NCBI GenBank assembly: GCA_026706845.1
Contig: JAPOXY010000085.1
Coordinates: 1-44,329 of the forward strand
Source: Gemmatimonadota bacterium
GTDB lineage: Bacteria; Latescibacterota; UBA2968
Reading direction: 5' to 3'
Length of the DNA stretch: 44,329 nt
Shown: positions 1 through 8,944 of the stretch, in pieces
Layout of the letters: each line of letters starts with the position of its first letter
Numbering within the stretch: position 1 is the first letter of the stretch
Program-made: the position numbers and the translations under genes
Notes under the pieces: generated by a model
What the model saw: the letters and a program-made list of their open reading frames with translations, nothing else
What the model was told of the DNA's origin: nothing
Databases searched by the model: none

Positions 1-555
1 CAAGCTGGGATTGCACGAGAGGGCCATTGCGATCATGGCGCGCTGACGCATGCCGCCTGAGAGTTCATGGGGATACGCATCGACCTGACGGTCGGGACGC
101 GGTAGGCGCACTTTGTTGAGGGCATCGATAGCGCGTTCACGAGCTTCTTTTTTGTCTGCGTTCTGATGCAGCATGATCGCCTCGGCAATTTGGTTGCCCA
201 CGGTGTGTACAGGGCTGAGAGAGGTCATAGGCTCCTGAAAGATCATGGCGATGTCATTCCCGCGAATGTCGCGCATTTGCGTGCCTTTGGGATTGAGCTG
301 TGTCAGGTCAATGGGATCGCTTTCGGGATCTTTGTGAAAGAGGATCTGTCCGTGTTCGATTTTGCCCGGGGGACTCGGGATGAGGCGCATGGTTGAAAAG
401 GCGGTGATGCTTTTTCCGCAGCCCGATTCGCCGACCAGGCCGAGGGTTTTTTCGGGTGCTATGGATAGGGATACGCCATCGACCGCGCGCACGACGCCAT
501 CGTCGGTGTGGAAATAGGTCTTGAGGTCGCGTATGTCTAAGAGCGGTTGGGTCAT
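1..555 (-). CDS. Dipeptide/oligopeptide ABC importer ATP-binding protein (partial)
   Basis: This is the N-terminal 185 codons of an OppD/DppD-type ATPase. It starts at an ATG at 555 and runs off the left edge in frame. Visible motifs are a Walker A (GESGCGKS) around residues 41-48, a Q-loop (MIFQEPMTSLSP) and the ABC signature (LSGGMRQRAMIA) close to the window edge. The protein energises import through the two permeases encoded just upstream. The start lies 3 bp after the stop of the OppC-like gene, so it is the fourth gene of an A-B-C-D operon; an OppF-type partner may lie outside the window. The family assignment is firm. The imported substrate cannot be read from the sequence. Confidence 0.95.
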   Translation of the reverse strand, partial: MTQPLLDIRDLKTYFHTDDGVVRAVDGVSLSIAPEKTLGLVGESGCGKSITAFSTMRLIPSPPGKIEHGQILFHKDPESDPIDLTQLNPKGTQMRDIRGNDIAMIFQEPMTSLSPVHTVGNQIAEAIMLHQNADKKEARERAIDALNKVRLPRPDRQVDAYPHELSGGMRQRAMIAMALSCNPSL

Positions 556-558
556 ATC

Positions 559-1701
559 TTATCTGCTCGAATACGGGTCAGCTGCATCGCGCAGGCCATC
601 GCCGAGGAAGTTGAAGGCGAGGACGGCGATGATGATGCAGACACCCGGGATGAGAAGCCAGGGATAGAGACTGAGTGAGTGAATGTTCATGGCGTCGGAT
701 AAGAGCAATCCCCAGGAGGTCATGGGGGGCTTGATGCCCAGGCCGAGAAAACTCAACGTGCTTTCGCCGAGGATGAATCCGGGAATTGCGAGGGTTGCAA
801 TGACGATGATGTGGCTGAACATGGACGGGAGCAGGTGCCGAAAAATGATGCGCCGATCTTTGGCGCCGGCCACGCGGGCGGCCAGTACAAAGTCCGCTTC
901 GCGGATGGACAGGGTTTTACCGCGTATTTCACGGGCGAGTCCGCCCCAGCCCACGAGCGCGAGTACGGTGACAATACCCATAAAGACCAGGTGCGAGGGC
1001 CATTCGGGAGGCAGTATTGCGCTGAGAGCCATGAGGATGGGGATAGATGGAAATGCAAAGATGAGTTCGATGATGCGCTGGATGATGTTGTCGATATTGC
1101 CGCCGTAATAGCCAGAGATCACACCGAGTGTAGAGCCGAGGGTGAGGCTGATGAATACGGCGAGGAGACCAATGGTGAGGGAGATGCGTCCCCCTGCGAT
1201 GATGCGCGAGAGCATGTCGCGCCCAAAGCGATCGGTGCCGAGGAGGAACATCGGATTGCCTTTGCCGGTGCCAAACAGGTGGATGTCGGTGGTAAAGAGG
1301 CCGTAGAATGTGTATTGGGCACCTCGCGCAAAGGGGTACACGGGATAGCGCACAGAGGCGTCTTCTGTATAGGCCTTGACGCCGGTTTGGAGGTCAAAAG
1401 ATTTTTTGATGCCATAGACAAAGGGCCAGTGGATGCCGTCTTGAGAGAATATGTGGATGCGCTGGGCGGGCAGGTGTACGTAGTTATAGTAGCGATGCGC
1501 CGGATCGTGTGGGCATAGAAATTCGCCCAGAAAGACGCAGACGTAGAGAAAGATAACCACGCATCCACCGATGACGCCGGCGCGGTGTTTTTTAAAACGC
1601 CGCCAAATGAGCTGGTGCTGTGAATAGGTGGCGGTGGTTGTATTTTCTTCGACGAGGGTTTCTTCGCGCTCGTCGGGAGGTGTTTCGACGACACTACTCA
1701 T
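559..1701 (-). CDS. Dipeptide/oligopeptide ABC importer permease (OppC/DppC type)
   Basis: This is a 380-residue inner-membrane permease. One membrane segment lies at about residues 43-63. A long periplasmic stretch (about 65-160) follows, then a membrane bundle. The cytoplasmic EAA loop that contacts the ATPase is visible as EADFVLAARVAGAKD followed by RHLLP, as in the BPD_transp_1 family with an OppC N-terminal segment. It is longer than the usual 290-310 residues because of the periplasmic insertion. Its ATG overlaps the end of the OppB-like gene by 8 bp, which suggests translational coupling. The role follows from family and operon position; the ligand is unknown. Confidence 0.93.
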   Translation of the reverse strand: MSSVVETPPDEREETLVEENTTTATYSQHQLIWRRFKKHRAGVIGGCVVIFLYVCVFLGEFLCPHDPAHRYYNYVHLPAQRIHIFSQDGIHWPFVYGIKKSFDLQTGVKAYTEDASVRYPVYPFARGAQYTFYGLFTTDIHLFGTGKGNPMFLLGTDRFGRDMLSRIIAGGRISLTIGLLAVFISLTLGSTLGVISGYYGGNIDNIIQRIIELIFAFPSIPILMALSAILPPEWPSHLVFMGIVTVLALVGWGGLAREIRGKTLSIREADFVLAARVAGAKDRRIIFRHLLPSMFSHIIVIATLAIPGFILGESTLSFLGLGIKPPMTSWGLLLSDAMNIHSLSLYPWLLIPGVCIIIAVLAFNFLGDGLRDAADPYSSR

Positions 1702-2692
1702 AGCGAATCCTCGGGTCGAGCCAGGCCAGGAGAATATCGGCTAATAAATTGCCGATGAGCAAGAAAGTGGCGGCCAGGAGCAGGAATGCACCTGCCAGGT
1801 ACATGTCTTGAGATGTGAGTGCTGTGAGAAAAATGGGACCGGCGGTTGGCAGGCCGAGTACGATGCCGGTGACAACGGCGCCAGAGAGCAGGTTGGGCAG
1901 TTCGAGGCCCAGGCGACTGACGAGGGGGTTGATGGCAATGCGCACGCCGTATTTGACGATGACTTTGCCTTCTTTGAGGCCCTTGGCGCGGCCGGTTTGA
2001 ATGTGTTGTTGGCCGAGTATGTCGAGCAGGTTGCCGCGCATGATGCGGATGATACCCGCTGTGCTGCCCGTGCCGATGACGATGATGGGTACCCATATAT
2101 GTTTGAGGAGATCGACAAATTTTGCCCACGTCCAGGCAGCGCCGATGTATTCGGGGGAGAGGAGCCCGCCTACGGATTCGGCTTCGAAGACGGCGACCTG
2201 AATGAACATGATGACCAGAGCCAGCAAAAAGTTTGGGGTGGCCAGGCCGATGAATCCGAGAAAGGTAAAGCCGTAATCGCCTATCGAATACTGCCGGGTG
2301 GCAGAGTAGATGCCAATGGGTATGGCGACGATCCAGGTGAAGATCAATGTGGAGAGTGTGAGTGTGAGTGTGAGGCCCAGTCGTTCGGCCAGGAGTTCCA
2401 TCACGTCCATTTCGTAAGTGAAGGATTGCCCGAAGTCGCCTTTGCTGACGATTTTCCAGATCCAGTGGATGTATTGCACATAGATCGGGTCGTTGAGGCC
2501 ATAGCGTTCGCGCAGGGCGTCGATTTGCGCCATCGCGCTTTCAGATCCGAGTTCGCCCTGTTCGGCCAATTCGGCGAGGCGAGAGGTGAGCATATCGCCC
2601 GGCGGCGCTTGTATGACCACAAAGCTGACCATTGAGATCAGGATCAACGTGGGGATCATGTGCAATAGACGACGGATGATGTAGTTGGTCAT
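1694..2692 (-). CDS. Dipeptide/oligopeptide ABC importer permease (OppB/DppB type)
   Basis: This is a 332-residue inner-membrane permease. It begins with the typical OppB start, a short basic segment (NYIIRRLLHM) running into the first membrane helix and then a periplasmic region (about residues 30-100). Five further hydrophobic segments follow. The EAA-type loop (GRAKGLKEGKVIVKYG) marks the ATPase contact. It starts 3 bp downstream of the binding-protein gene's stop and overlaps the OppC-like gene. It forms the transmembrane channel together with the OppC-like subunit. Length and architecture are normal for the family. Confidence 0.93.
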   Translation of the reverse strand: MTNYIIRRLLHMIPTLILISMVSFVVIQAPPGDMLTSRLAELAEQGELGSESAMAQIDALRERYGLNDPIYVQYIHWIWKIVSKGDFGQSFTYEMDVMELLAERLGLTLTLTLSTLIFTWIVAIPIGIYSATRQYSIGDYGFTFLGFIGLATPNFLLALVIMFIQVAVFEAESVGGLLSPEYIGAAWTWAKFVDLLKHIWVPIIVIGTGSTAGIIRIMRGNLLDILGQQHIQTGRAKGLKEGKVIVKYGVRIAINPLVSRLGLELPNLLSGAVVTGIVLGLPTAGPIFLTALTSQDMYLAGAFLLLAATFLLIGNLLADILLAWLDPRIRYE

Positions 2693-2695
2693 AGG

Positions 2696-4603
2696 CTATT
2701 GCTTTATAAATATCTGTTCGTGAAACACGGGGCGACCCCAGCCGCGGTGTACGTCGGCAGCGCTGCCCTGCATGGGGACATTGCCCAGTCGTGTGCTGGC
2801 GCCCCATATAGAGTAGGCGGATCCGACGACAATAACGGGTACGTTGTCGGTGTGGAGGTCGCGCACTTTTGTCATGTGTTCATGAACGGCTATGGGATCT
2901 ACGGTTGTCAATACTTTTTTGATGCGCATTGTGGCTTCGTGCAACCACGCGGGACCTTCTTTGGAGGCGTTGCGGTGCCAAAAGGGGACGGTGGGTGCCA
3001 TGATTGCCCAGTCATTGAGGCGGCCGAGAGGGTCGGCGGGTCCTTCGAGGCCCCAGTGGTGTATGTCGTATTCGCCGTTGAGGCGGCGGGGCCATACAAT
3101 GTCGCGCAGGGAAATGTTCAGGTTGGCTTTGATGCCTATGTCGCGCCAGTGTTCGGAGACGAGTTCAGAGACATCGACGCCGACGCCGGGGACGACGTCG
3201 ATGTTGAGTTCAAAACGCGAGCCGTCTTTGAGTTCGCGCCAACCATCGCCGTCTGTGTCGCGGTGTCCGGCTTTGTCGAGGAGGTCGCGGGATTTGTCGG
3301 GGTCGAATTTGGCGTATTTGCGATAGGCGGCTTCTGAATAGTGCGGATTAGAGGGCGCAAAGGAGTAGCCCGCGGGGTCGAGGAGGCCGTGATAGACGAT
3401 CTGGTTGATTTCTTCGCGGTTGATCGCGTATGACAGGGCTATGCGTACGTCGCGGTTGCGAAAGGCTTCTCGCAGGGCGGGTTTTGGGGTGTCCCAGTTG
3501 AGGTAATATGCCGGACCGCGGTCTGGGCCGGTGATCCGCAATTTGAATTTGCCCTTTTTTTCTTCGGTGCGCAGGGTGGGAAACATGTTGATGCGAGAGT
3601 AGCGTCCAAACAGGTCGAGTTCGCCATTGACAAATTTGAGCAGGATAACCTGGGGGTCCTGGATGACGGTGAATTCGATGCGGTCTGCATAGGGCAGTTG
3701 GTTGCCCGCTGTGTCGATTTTCCAATAATAGGGGTTGCGCGCATAGACGATGCGCTGACCGCGAATCCATTCGACGGGGACCCAGGCGGATAAGCGCGGC
3801 ATGCCGGGTTTCATGATGACCATGGCATTGGTGGCTTGTTCTCGAAATTCTTCATAGGTCGCTTCGGGGTTGTAGCGGGGGTGCAGGTGTGACAGGTGGT
3901 GTTTGGGCTGTGCGATGACGTCTGAACACAGGGCGTGTAATACGCGGCCGAGGGGTTTGGACGATGAGACTTCAAGGGTGTGGTCGTCGATTTTTTTCAG
4001 GTCAATGGGTTTGCCATCGACGACCCACACAGAGGGGGGTACGGGCTGGTTGTGGGGGCGGGCATTGTCGTCAAAGGTCATGTCGTAGTACCAGAACAAT
4101 ATGTCGTCAACTGTAAATGGTACGCCGTCAGACCATTTGATGCCTTTGCGGATTTTGAAGATTGCGGTCCGGCCTTCGTCGCGAAATTCAAAACTTTCCG
4201 CGAGGTTGTGTACGATGCTGTCGGGCATGGGACGCGCAAATCCCATGAGGTTTTCGCTCAGTGTTTTATTGACGCCCGCTGTTTGGATGATGTCGCCCGT
4301 GAGTGCGCGCCGCAAGACGCCACCGTATTGTCCGATGGTGTCCATGGGGACGACGATGAGAGGATTTTCGGGCAGGCGTTCAGATACGGGGGGGAGTTCC
4401 CCCTTTTTTACTTTTTCGGCGAGGATGGGGGCTTCATTAAAGGTGCGGTTGATGAGGATTTCCGGGTCGATTTGTACGGGTGCGCGCGTTTCGCGAATCG
4501 CCGCGTTGGATTGTGCGGCTTTACCTGTTTTTGCAAGATGCCCTGGGTCGGGTGCGAGACAACCACAGAAGATTAGGGGGATGAGAAAATAGGTTCGTTT
4601 CAT
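2696..4603 (-). CDS. Extracellular solute-binding protein family 5, probable lipoprotein
   Basis: This 635-residue protein is the substrate receptor of the importer. Residues 1-16 form a hydrophobic signal ending in FCGC, which fits a lipoprotein signal with the mature protein tethered at Cys16. The body carries the SBP_bac_5 pattern: an N-terminal GGVLRRALTGD-like strand, IKWSDGVPFTVDDILFWY, and a C-terminal region reading YDIHHWGLEGPADP. It is about 80-100 residues longer than classical OppA, partly from an extended N-terminus (residues 20-90). It is first in the operon, 3 bp before the OppB-like gene. No convincing Shine-Dalgarno site lies before its ATG. Whether it binds peptides, sugars or another solute cannot be told. 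Confidence 0.92.
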   Translation of the reverse strand: MKRTYFLIPLIFCGCLAPDPGHLAKTGKAAQSNAAIRETRAPVQIDPEILINRTFNEAPILAEKVKKGELPPVSERLPENPLIVVPMDTIGQYGGVLRRALTGDIIQTAGVNKTLSENLMGFARPMPDSIVHNLAESFEFRDEGRTAIFKIRKGIKWSDGVPFTVDDILFWYYDMTFDDNARPHNQPVPPSVWVVDGKPIDLKKIDDHTLEVSSSKPLGRVLHALCSDVIAQPKHHLSHLHPRYNPEATYEEFREQATNAMVIMKPGMPRLSAWVPVEWIRGQRIVYARNPYYWKIDTAGNQLPYADRIEFTVIQDPQVILLKFVNGELDLFGRYSRINMFPTLRTEEKKGKFKLRITGPDRGPAYYLNWDTPKPALREAFRNRDVRIALSYAINREEINQIVYHGLLDPAGYSFAPSNPHYSEAAYRKYAKFDPDKSRDLLDKAGHRDTDGDGWRELKDGSRFELNIDVVPGVGVDVSELVSEHWRDIGIKANLNISLRDIVWPRRLNGEYDIHHWGLEGPADPLGRLNDWAIMAPTVPFWHRNASKEGPAWLHEATMRIKKVLTTVDPIAVHEHMTKVRDLHTDNVPVIVVGSAYSIWGASTRLGNVPMQGSAADVHRGWGRPVFHEQIFIKQ

Positions 4604-4658
4604 AGGGGTTCTAAATTAAACAAACTGTTTCTTTTATGCGAGTTTTTTTTCTATCACC

Positions 4659-4694
4659 TTGACGGATTGGCTGTTGTGCGAGTATATTGTTTTT
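4659..4694 (+). promoter_or_regulatory. Sigma70-like promoter abutting a start codon
   Basis: TTGACG at 4659-4664 and TATATT at 4683-4688 are separated by 18 bp. The expected transcription start falls at about 4695, which is the ATG of the exonuclease gene, so the mRNA would be leaderless. There is no Shine-Dalgarno sequence before that ATG, which supports this reading. The sites are visible; promoter activity is inferred. Confidence 0.5.
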
Positions 4695-5621
4695 ATGATT
4701 TCTGATGAGATGAGAAGACGCATCGCCGCGCTCAATCGCCGCGATTTGAAACACGCAGATGAGGTTTCGGAAGCCGAGGGGCAAGTAGAGCCTGAAGTTC
4801 GGTCTGCCCGTGGAGAGAGGCGCGCGCCCGATCCCGGCGAGTTGCGCGTGATGGCTGCTGCGTCCGATGCGCGATTGCATCTCTCGCTGGACGAGGTGGC
4901 ACAGGGCGAGGAGATTCATACGCCCGCAGGCACATTTTTGCTGATTGATCAGACTGTTCAAGAGGTTCTGCGCGGTGGTGGGCGCGCGTTTGGCGCGCGA
5001 TACGAACGCGCGATTGGTGCGTTACATGAGGGCAATGTGCCGCATGATCCGTATGATACATTTCATTCTTTGATTGATGTATGCGCCGAAGATGTGATTT
5101 ACGTCGATATTGAGACGACGGGGTTGACGGCTGGTACGCCGCTGTTTTTGATTGGTGTGTTGGGGCATTTTGATGGCGATTTGCGCATCGTGCAGTTGCT
5201 GGCGCGGGATTATACGGAGGAGGCCGCGTTGTTGTCGCACTTCGTCACCATGTTGGATGCGTCAACGGTGGTTGTGAGCTTTAATGGCAAGTCGTATGAT
5301 TTGCCCTATATCCGCGACCGGTGTTTGTTTCTGGGTGTGCCGTTTCAGATGCGACAAGCACATATCGATATGTTGCATGCGGGACGTCGCATTTGGGGCA
5401 AGCAGTTGCCCAATTGCAAGTTGCAGACTCTGGAGCAATATATTTGCCGCCGCACCCGGCAAGGCGATATTCCAGGCGCGGAGATTCCCAATGCGTATCA
5501 CCGGTTTGTCAAGTCGGGAAATGCCGTGCAAATGCGCGATATTTTGTACCACAATGCGCTGGATCTGCTGACGACGACAGAGGTGTTATTGCGTGTGCTG
5601 GAGGGGAAGAGGGAAGTGTAG
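4695..5621 (+). CDS. YprB-like ribonuclease H-like (DEDD) exonuclease domain protein
   Basis: This 308-residue protein has a C-terminal RNase_H_2/YprB-type 3'-5' exonuclease fold (about residues 115-305). Catalytic acidic residues are visible: D138 and E140 in YVDIETTGL, the Asp of SFNGKSYDLPYI, and the late Asp of YHNALDLL. Residues 1-110 are charged and poorly conserved. The ATG at 4695 is preferred to an in-frame TTG at 4659, because that TTG lies inside the -35 box of the probable promoter and the promoter would start transcription at 4695. Proteins of this family act on nucleic acid, but the natural substrate is unknown. The gene is divergent from the importer operon and convergent with isocitrate dehydrogenase. 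Its stop codon lies at the edge of an inverted-repeat element. Confidence 0.85.
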   Translation: MISDEMRRRIAALNRRDLKHADEVSEAEGQVEPEVRSARGERRAPDPGELRVMAAASDARLHLSLDEVAQGEEIHTPAGTFLLIDQTVQEVLRGGGRAFGARYERAIGALHEGNVPHDPYDTFHSLIDVCAEDVIYVDIETTGLTAGTPLFLIGVLGHFDGDLRIVQLLARDYTEEAALLSHFVTMLDASTVVVSFNGKSYDLPYIRDRCLFLGVPFQMRQAHIDMLHAGRRIWGKQLPNCKLQTLEQYICRRTRQGDIPGAEIPNAYHRFVKSGNAVQMRDILYHNALDLLTTTEVLLRVLEGKREV

Positions 5622-5711
5622 GGGCGACCCCCCCGTATAAAAGCATTACGGGGCAGGCTCTGTGGTCGCCCACAGGTAATCATGAGGGACGGCACAGGGA
5701 TCGTCCTCTAC
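5618..5711. repeat. Short inverted-repeat (MITE-like) element at convergent gene ends
   Basis: Nested and adjacent inverted repeats fill the gap. GGGCGACC (5622-5629) pairs with GGTCGCCC (5664-5671). Inside it, CCCCGTA (5631-5637) pairs with TACGGGG (5647-5653). A second hairpin joins GAGGGACG (5684-5691) with CGTCCTC (5702-5708). Both ends begin GTAGRGG when read inwards, and each GTAG provides the TAG stop of the gene entering from that side. It may also serve as a bidirectional terminator, although it has no U-tract. Confidence 0.55.
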
Positions 5712-7924
5712 GCCTTGTCCAATATGGCGTTGAATGTTGCGCTCGGGCGCATGGCTGCTGTTATTTTTTCGGTGTCTGGGAGGTAATAGCCGCCCATGTC
5801 AACGGGTGGACCCTGTGCTGCATTGAGTTCGTCGATGATGGTTGTTTCATTTGCTTCGAGTTGTTGTGCCAATTTTGCAAATCGCGTTTGAAGTGCCGCG
5901 TCTTCGCTTTGTTGGGCCAGTGCTTGTGCCCAGTATAGCGCGAGGTAAAAATGGCTTCCGCGGTTGTCCAATTCGTGTACTATGCGCGAAGGCGATTTTC
6001 TGTTGTTTAAAAATACGCGGGTTGCCTCGTTTAGTGTTTCGGATAGGATGCTGGCTGTTTTGTTGTTGGTTTTATGTCCCAGGTCTTCGAGGGATGCGGC
6101 AAGGGCCAATATTTCTCCCATTGAATCCCACCTCAAATGCCCTTCTTCTACAAATTGCTGTACGTGCTTGGGGGCAGAGCCTCCGGCACCGGTTTCGAAG
6201 AGGCTTCCGCCTGCGAGAAGGGGTACAATTGAGAGCATTTTTGCACTGGTTCCCAGTTCGAGTATTGGGAACAAATCTGTGAGGTAGTCGCGCAAGACAT
6301 TGCCGGTGACGGAGATGGTGTCTTTGCCCTCTTTTGCGCGTTGCAGGGTTGCGCGCATGGCTTTTGTTGGGGACAGTATCTGGATGTCTAAACCGCTTGT
6401 GTCACAGTCTTTCAAATAGGTATCGACTTTGTCGATCAGATTTCTGTCGTGCGCTCTGTTTTCGTCCAACCAGAATATGGCCGCTGATCCGGTTATTCTC
6501 GCGCGGTTGACGGCGAGGTTGACCCAGTCCCGTATTGGAAGGTCCCTGGTCTGACACGCGCGCCAGATGTCCCCTTTTTCCACTTCGTGCTCGAGCAAGA
6601 CCTGTTCCGAAGTATCGATGACGCGAACGCGGCCGTTTGCAGGTATTTCATAAGTTTTGTCGTGCGATCCGTATTCTTCTGCTTTTTGTGCCATTAATCC
6701 CACGTTGGATACATTGCCCATTGTGGTGACATCAAATGTTCCGTGTTCTTTGTGAAAGTCGATGATTTCGCGATAGATGCGCGCATAAGAGCGGTCAGGA
6801 ATGGTGTATATGGTGTCGCGGAGTTCACCGTCGGGTCCCCACATTTGTCCGGATTCGCGGATTGCTGCGGGCATGGATGCGTCGATGATTACGTCGCTGG
6901 GTACGTGTAGATTTGTGATGCCGCGATCTGAGTTGACCATCGCGAGGGCCGGGCGATGGGTATAACAGGCGGCAATGTCGGATTCGATTTCTGCGCGTTG
7001 CGTTTCTGGCAGGCGCGCAATTTTTGTATATACTTCTCCAATGCCGTTGTCTGGGTCGATGCCGAGTTCATCAAATACAGCGGCGTGTTTTTCAAATACG
7101 TCTTTGTAATAGACAGAGACCGCGTGACCAAAGAGGATCGGGTCTGATACTTTCATCATGGTGGCTTTGAGGTGGAGTGAGAATAATACGCCTTTGTTTT
7201 TTGCATTTTCGAGTTGGGTTTCGTAAAATGCGCGCAGTGCGCGACAGTTCATGGCCATTGCATCGACGACTTCACCGGTCTGGACGGATATGTCGTCTTT
7301 GAGAACCGTTGTGTTTCCATTGCTGTCGATAAACTCGATTTTAAGCGTTCCGTCTTCTGCTGCTACGATGGATTGTTCACTGCCGTAGAAGTCTCCATCG
7401 CGCATGTATGCCACATGTGATTGGGATTCTGAGGTCCATTCGCCCATGGGATGCGGGTTGTTTTTGGCGTATTCTTTTACGGCAGAGGCCACCCTGCGAT
7501 CCGAGTTTCCCTCTCGTAAGACGGGGTTTACGGCACTTCCCAGAACTTTTGCATATCGGTCTTTAATTTCTCGCTCTGCTTCGGTTTGTGGTTCTTCTGG
7601 ATAGTCCGGGATATCATATCCCTTTTCTTGCAGTTCGCGGATTGCTGCGGTCAACTGGGGTATGGAGGCGCTGATGTTGGGCAGTTTGATGATGTTGGCT
7701 TCGGGTGTTTTTGCCAGTTCACCCAATTCCATCAGCGCATCGGATTGTTTCTGGCTTTCGGTCAAGTTTTCCGGAAAATTCGCAATGATTCTGCCGGCAA
7801 GAGAAATATCTTCTATTGTTATTTCAATGCCTGCGGGCTCTGTGAAGGTTTTGATGATTGGGAGCAGAGAGCACGTTGCCAATGCGGGTGCTTCATCGGT
7901 TTTTGTATAGACGATTGAGGCCAT
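5708..7924 (-). CDS. icd: Isocitrate dehydrogenase (NADP+), monomeric type
   Basis: This 738-residue protein matches the monomeric NADP-dependent isocitrate dehydrogenase family in length (about 740) and in sequence throughout. It oxidises isocitrate to 2-oxoglutarate and CO2 in the TCA cycle, in the cytoplasm. Recognisable blocks include the N-terminal [17 protein letters not shown], the isocitrate-binding segment [15 protein letters not shown] (about residues 122-136) followed by NPHPMGEW, and [12 protein letters not shown] in the middle. The family is unrelated in fold arrangement to the common dimeric Icd. The start at 7924 has AGGGA ten bases upstream, and a good promoter lies about 35-70 bp before it. 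The gene is monocistronic by position. Confidence 0.97.
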   Translation of the reverse strand: MASIVYTKTDEAPALATCSLLPIIKTFTEPAGIEITIEDISLAGRIIANFPENLTESQKQSDALMELGELAKTPEANIIKLPNISASIPQLTAAIRELQEKGYDIPDYPEEPQTEAEREIKDRYAKVLGSAVNPVLREGNSDRRVASAVKEYAKNNPHPMGEWTSESQSHVAYMRDGDFYGSEQSIVAAEDGTLKIEFIDSNGNTTVLKDDISVQTGEVVDAMAMNCRALRAFYETQLENAKNKGVLFSLHLKATMMKVSDPILFGHAVSVYYKDVFEKHAAVFDELGIDPDNGIGEVYTKIARLPETQRAEIESDIAACYTHRPALAMVNSDRGITNLHVPSDVIIDASMPAAIRESGQMWGPDGELRDTIYTIPDRSYARIYREIIDFHKEHGTFDVTTMGNVSNVGLMAQKAEEYGSHDKTYEIPANGRVRVIDTSEQVLLEHEVEKGDIWRACQTRDLPIRDWVNLAVNRARITGSAAIFWLDENRAHDRNLIDKVDTYLKDCDTSGLDIQILSPTKAMRATLQRAKEGKDTISVTGNVLRDYLTDLFPILELGTSAKMLSIVPLLAGGSLFETGAGGSAPKHVQQFVEEGHLRWDSMGEILALAASLEDLGHKTNNKTASILSETLNEATRVFLNNRKSPSRIVHELDNRGSHFYLALYWAQALAQQSEDAALQTRFAKLAQQLEANETTIIDELNAAQGPPVDMGGYYLPDTEKITAAMRPSATFNAILDKA

Positions 7925-7965
7925 GATATTCCCTGAGTTTTGTTGTGGCGGATTTTGAAGTGCGT

Positions 7966-7995
7966 ATTATACGAGTATGGGAAGGCGTACGTCAA
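7966..7995 (-). promoter_or_regulatory. Sigma70-like promoter for isocitrate dehydrogenase
   Basis: On the minus strand TTGACG (7990-7995) and a perfect TATAAT (7966-7971) are separated by 18 bp. The predicted transcript starts near 7959, giving a leader of about 35 nt before the ATG at 7924. The spacing and the TTGACG box are the same as in the promoter at 4659. Activity is inferred. Confidence 0.6.
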
Positions 7996-8084
7996 GTAGA
8001 TATTTGCAGGATTTCGGGAACGCGGATGTTGTTTGTGAATCTAAAATGGGGATTGGGTGTTACCACAAGAGAAGGAGAAAAAGC

Positions 8085-8786
8085 ATGAATATGCGGTGGA
8101 TCATTGGTTTATTTTTTTTCGGGTGTGTTGCAGCGCAGCAGGTCTGGGCGGAGACTTCATTGGGGTTGCCGGTTGAAGGTGTTCAGACGATTGTGTTGCG
8201 CAATGAGGTGGGTAAGAACCAGATTCAGTTTGTGAGTTCGGCACCGCTGGAGGAGATTCACGGTACAGCGTCGGAGATTTCGGGTGCGTTGAAGCTGGAT
8301 CCGGCGAATGTGGAGGGTATGACGGGGAAGATTGAGGTGCAGGTTGCGAGTATGGAAACGGGTATTGAGAAGCGCGACGCGCATTTGCATAGCGCGGATT
8401 GGTTGGATGAAAAACAGTTTCCGGTGATTGTGTTTGAGATTGCGGGGTTGAAGGATGTGTCTGTGGAGACAGGGGAAGATAGGGCGTTTATTAAGGGTTT
8501 GGCTATGGGGACGTTTTCACTGCACGGGATGGATAAGGAGATGGAGATTCCTTTTGAGGCGACGTATTTGCTGGCGTCGGAGCAGACAAAGAAGCGAGCA
8601 CCGGGGGATTTTTTTGTGGTTAAGGGCGAGTTTGAGATTGCGTTGAAGGATTTTGATATTGCAGGCGCGCGCGGGCTGGTGGGCAACCGGGTTGGGAAGA
8701 AGATCGATTTGCAGACAAACTTTTTTGGTTCGACGCACCCAAAAAGGGCATACGAGATGGACGTTGATACCCCGTCTCCTCCTTGA
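8085..8786 (+). CDS. YceI-like periplasmic lipid-binding family protein
   Basis: This 233-residue protein has a signal peptide (about residues 1-22, ending VWA) and a YceI-type beta-barrel domain (about 30-210). Family features are ALKLDPANVEGMTGKIEVQV, the HLHSADWLDEKQFPVI block, and a late LKDFDI segment. YceI proteins bind isoprenoid-like lipids in the periplasm; the ligand here is not known. The start at 8085 has GAAGGAG at 8071-8077; an in-frame ATG at 7977 is rejected because it would place 36 codons before the signal peptide. From about 8751 the reading frame enters DNA homologous to the antisense of the NUDIX gene at 15133-15210. The last 11 residues or so (from YEMDV) are therefore borrowed from a fossil, and the native C-terminus was probably replaced. 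Confidence 0.88.
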   Translation: MNMRWIIGLFFFGCVAAQQVWAETSLGLPVEGVQTIVLRNEVGKNQIQFVSSAPLEEIHGTASEISGALKLDPANVEGMTGKIEVQVASMETGIEKRDAHLHSADWLDEKQFPVIVFEIAGLKDVSVETGEDRAFIKGLAMGTFSLHGMDKEMEIPFEATYLLASEQTKKRAPGDFFVVKGEFEIALKDFDIAGARGLVGNRVGKKIDLQTNFFGSTHPKRAYEMDVDTPSPP

Positions 8787-8868
8787 CTTCGCGTACTGTA
8801 GCTTGCGTTGTCGATTCACCTGAATCAATCTCATTTATATTTGCGCCTCGCCAAAAGCTGCTTCAAAT
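8751..8868 (-). pseudogene. Fossil mosaic: NUDIX fragment joined to an ABM-domain fragment
   Basis: 8751-8829 aligns with 15133-15210 inside the NUDIX gene. On the minus strand it still reads IDSGEST, then REVKEETG from the Nudix box, and then has a one-base insertion. 8840-8868 is identical over 29 nt to 11568-11596, which encodes FEAAFGEAQ of an antibiotic-biosynthesis-monooxygenase-like N-terminus. Neither piece is an intact gene. The two pieces lie 10 bp apart here, although their relatives are about 3.5 kb apart. Confidence 0.8.
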
Positions 8869-8944
8869 AAAAGTGTTCAGCACCTGCCTTGAACTGTCTA
8901 TGAAACAAGAAGTCATCCCCTCATCTATTTCGTAGCAATCGCTA

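Noticed and set aside
811-1518. Long plus-strand open frame opposite the OppC-like gene
   Set aside because: It is antisense to a strongly recognised permease and its translation shows no domain.
1808-2635. Long plus-strand open frame opposite the OppB-like gene
   Set aside because: It is an antisense shadow of a clear permease, with Glu/Asp/Gly-rich translation and no motif.
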